A DNA stretch of 8,391 nucleotides, taken from positions 1-8,391 of the forward strand of contig DUNJ01000171.1 of NCBI GenBank assembly GCA_012839395.1, written 5' to 3'. Shown one piece after another: positions 6,678 through 8,391 of this stretch. Under the pieces are notes generated by a model, which did not search any database, had not been told where the DNA came from, and saw only the letters and a program-made list of their open reading frames with translations. Source of the DNA: Tepidimicrobium sp. (GTDB taxonomy: Bacteria > Bacillota > Clostridia > Tissierellales > Tepidimicrobiaceae). The number at the start of each line of letters is the position of its first letter. The stretch's first letter is position 1. The position numbers and the translations under genes are program-made.

Positions 6678-7151
6678 CTATTTTTCTTTAACTATTTCAA
6701 TAATTTTAAAAACAATTGATAACATAGTGAAAAAGAACCCTAAGGATACAAATATATATATTGTACTCATAGAGATTTGCATTGCCGAACTTTTTTGAAC
6801 AAGGCCATTGCTTACCAAATCTATGGAACTATAAAAAAATATTGTAGCAATTAATAACGCTATAATATTTCCACCTATTTCAAAAGCTCTTTTGCCCTTT
6901 TCAGATAATACGTTATCGATCATATCTATTCTTACCATCATATCTTTACTTACAGCAATATTAATGCCGAGCATAATCATTATGACAAATAAATATCGTG
7001 ATAATTCTTCCGACCAAGGGAGACTATAAAAGATGACATGCCTTGTAAGAGTTTGCATAAATACAACACACATAATTCCAATGAGAGCTACGCCAATTAT
7101 GCTGCTTATAATATTCTGTATTTTCCTAAACTTCTCTATTATATTATCCAC
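6678..7151 (-). CDS. dctQ: TRAP transporter small permease subunit DctQ
   Basis: The small four-helix membrane subunit of the TRAP system, 157 residues, which packs against DctM and helps dock DctP. Hydrophobic segments fall at about 13-35, 48-68, 90-112 and 127-150. The family signature lies around LPWSEELSRYLF (44-55), followed by a small-residue-rich helix and VRIDMI at 73-78. The start codon is GTG, not ATG. Two overlapping ribosome binding sites, AGGAG at 7161-7165 and 7156-7160, precede it, and the upstream one has the better spacing. A 219-nt gap separates it from dctP, much longer than other gaps in this unit, and that gap holds a large hairpin. DctQ proteins are poorly conserved, but position and motif make the call safe. 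Confidence 0.94.
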   Translation of the reverse strand: MDNIIEKFRKIQNIISSIIGVALIGIMCVVFMQTLTRHVIFYSLPWSEELSRYLFVIMIMLGINIAVSKDMMVRIDMIDNVLSEKGKRAFEIGGNIIALLIATIFFYSSIDLVSNGLVQKSSAMQISMSTIYIFVSLGFFFTMLSIVFKIIEIVKEK

Positions 7152-7155
7152 TTGT

Positions 7156-7165
7156 CTCCTCTCCT
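7156..7165 (-). promoter_or_regulatory. Double Shine-Dalgarno for dctQ GTG start
   Basis: AGGAGAGGAG offers two AGGAG cores, nine and four bases from the GTG at 7151. The strong site compensates for the non-ATG start and supports independent initiation of dctQ after the long dctP-dctQ gap. Confidence 0.7.
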
Positions 7166-7253
7166 TCCTTGAAATAATTTAGTTATATCCAGTAACAATA
7201 TATAGATCTAAATATAATTTATTTGAAACCCGAACTGATTGACCATATATAAA

Positions 7254-7343
7254 CCAACTTATGCCCCATTATAGAACCAAATCCATATGGTGCTTTAATA
7301 CAGTTTTTACCCTTGTACATATCCATAATAGGGCAAAAGTTGG
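7254..7343 (-). repeat. Long imperfect inverted repeat (hairpin) between dctP and dctQ
   Basis: Arms at 7254-7275 and 7322-7343 can pair over 22 positions around a 46-nt loop. As minus-strand RNA there is a single mismatch (7261/7336, U-U), and two positions that mismatch in DNA become G-U wobbles (7267/7330 and 7273/7324). On the plus strand these two would be C-A and A-C mismatches, so the structure suits the transcribed RNA. It starts about 27 nt after the dctP stop and has no U-tract after it. A likely role is protecting the dctP 3' end and raising DctP output relative to DctQM, by analogy with binding-protein operons. A small decayed insertion is the alternative. Confidence 0.65.
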
Positions 7344-7370
7344 CGGTAAAATCCTTTTAGATTTTAAATA

Positions 7371-8387
7371 CTATTTTTGTTCTTCAATCTTTTTTAGCAA
7401 CTCTGAAAATTCTTTACCATAGTCTTCTCTAACTTTTTCGGTAGCATCAATAAATCCTTGCTTATCTGGGTATGTAACCTTTACCCCTATACCTTCAAGA
7501 TTGGATATTGCCTCTTGATCCATTTTACGGCTTAGCTCTCTTTCATATAATCCTGCTTCTAGTGCAGCTTCTTTAAATATATCCTGATCTTCTGGGGTTA
7601 AAGAGTTCCATGTTTTTGGACTCATAATTATAAATACCGTAGAATATACATGCTCAGTTATAGCCATATTCTTATTTACTTCCCCTACATTATTCTTATC
7701 AATTACAGTTGCAGGGTTTTCTTGCCCATCAATGGCTCCTTGTTGCAGTGCCGTATAAGCATCCCCCCATGCCATCGCTACTGGGTCCGCGCCTAAGCTT
7801 CTCCATAAGTCTTGATGAATCTTATTTTCCATAACTCGTATACGCAAACCTTTTACATCTTCAACAGAATTAACCTCTTTTTTGCTATTTGTTAAATTTC
7901 TGAAACCCGACTCCCAAATAGTCAATCCTTGTATTTTATGATCGGCCAACTGCTCCAAGAAACCATCGCCAATTTCCCCTAGAAAAACATTGTCAGCATG
8001 CTCATAACTTGTTATTACGTAAGGAAGATCTACTGCTCCAATTTCAGGCACAAAATTAGAAAGTGGCGCTTGGTTTACAACTGCAATATCTAAATTGTCC
8101 ATCTGAACCGCTTCAATATTATCCCTCTCACTACCTAGCTGACCATTATGGAATGTTTCAACTGTATAACGTCCGTCTGTTTTTTCATGAATAAGTTCAG
8201 CAAACTTTTCCATAGATAGACCAATAGCCCCATCAGCCGCAGACGCCTGGCTCATTCTTAAAGTAATGCTCTTGCCATTTCCAGCTTCATCTTTTGGATT
8301 TTTAGATTCACTCGTACATCCAGCAAGAACTGTTGCCATAAGTGTTATTATCACAAATGCACTTAATATTTTTTTAAAATTTTTCAT
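7371..8387 (-). CDS. dctP: TRAP transporter solute-binding lipoprotein DctP
   Basis: The extracytoplasmic substrate-binding subunit, 338 residues, which captures an organic acid and hands it to DctQM. A lysine-rich start, hydrophobic core and lipobox LAGC (21-24) predict cleavage before Cys24 and lipid anchoring, as expected in a Gram-positive cell. A polar linker runs to about residue 40. DctP landmarks are GFRNLTNSK (161-169), GLRIRV (180-185), WGDAYTALQQG (207-217) and DGQENP (220-225). Arg184 corresponds to the Arg that grips the substrate carboxylate in SiaP-type proteins, and Asn224 lies 40 residues later, the same spacing as Arg147/Asn187 of SiaP. The ligand should therefore be a carboxylate, and context suggests a uronate or aldonate. 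Only four bases remain upstream, so its ribosome binding site and promoter are not visible. It is the most upstream gene seen in its unit. Confidence 0.96.
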   Translation of the reverse strand: MKNFKKILSAFVIITLMATVLAGCTSESKNPKDEAGNGKSITLRMSQASAADGAIGLSMEKFAELIHEKTDGRYTVETFHNGQLGSERDNIEAVQMDNLDIAVVNQAPLSNFVPEIGAVDLPYVITSYEHADNVFLGEIGDGFLEQLADHKIQGLTIWESGFRNLTNSKKEVNSVEDVKGLRIRVMENKIHQDLWRSLGADPVAMAWGDAYTALQQGAIDGQENPATVIDKNNVGEVNKNMAITEHVYSTVFIIMSPKTWNSLTPEDQDIFKEAALEAGLYERELSRKMDQEAISNLEGIGVKVTYPDKQGFIDATEKVREDYGKEFSELLKKIEEQK

Positions 8388-8391
8388 TATA

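Noticed and set aside
7254..7343. Insertion-sequence or MITE ends (GG-tipped repeats around 7278 and 7323)
   Set aside because: No transposase, no visible target duplication, and the repeat tips face each other inside the loop; an RNA hairpin explains it more simply. Not fully excluded.

Overview
The window is AT-rich and every gene reads from the minus strand. The codon use, the strong purine-rich Shine-Dalgarno sequences (AGGAGG, AAGGGGG, AAAGAGGTG) and the short intergenic gaps suggest a low-GC Gram-positive anaerobe (Bacillota, probably a Clostridia-type organism). This assignment is inferred from style and protein families, not from any marker gene. The content is a sugar-acid (hexuronate/hexonate) uptake and catabolism locus.

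In the direction of transcription (high to low coordinates), the first unit is a complete tripartite TRAP transporter: DctP solute-binding lipoprotein (7371-8387), DctQ small membrane subunit (6678-7151) and DctM large permease (5374-6663). A zinc-dependent medium-chain dehydrogenase (4277-5305) and a KduD-like short-chain dehydrogenase (3448-4209) follow. A perfect 15-bp stem-loop at 3381-3430 probably ends this unit. The promoter for dctP lies outside the window.

The second unit has its own control region (3024-3380) with a good sigma-A-type promoter (TTGCAA, 17 nt, TATAAT at 3157-3185). A near-consensus CcpA cre-like site overlaps the -35 element. The unit then encodes mannonate dehydratase UxuA (1944-3023), an SDR-type D-mannonate oxidoreductase (UxuB/YjmF-like, 1097-1942), and a malate/L-lactate-dehydrogenase-family (Ldh_2, YjmC-like) oxidoreductase (17-1072).

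The expected working is TRAP import of a sugar acid, oxidation or reduction to D-fructuronate, reduction by the SDR to D-mannonate, and dehydration by UxuA to 2-keto-3-deoxygluconate (KDG). KduD would feed in 2,5-diketo-3-deoxygluconate from unsaturated uronates. Four of the enzymes (Zn-ADH, UxuA, SDR, Ldh_2) match the set yjmD-uxuA-yjmF-yjmC of the Bacillus subtilis hexuronate operon. In this window ExuT is replaced by a TRAP system, and uronate isomerase (UxaC), KDG kinase, KDPG aldolase and the regulator are absent.

The families are all recognisable and I see no mobile element, CRISPR array, RNA gene or wholly new system. The less ordinary signals are the oxidoreductase-only gene set, a long imperfect hairpin between dctP and dctQ, and a composite motif shared between that hairpin and the uxuA promoter start region.
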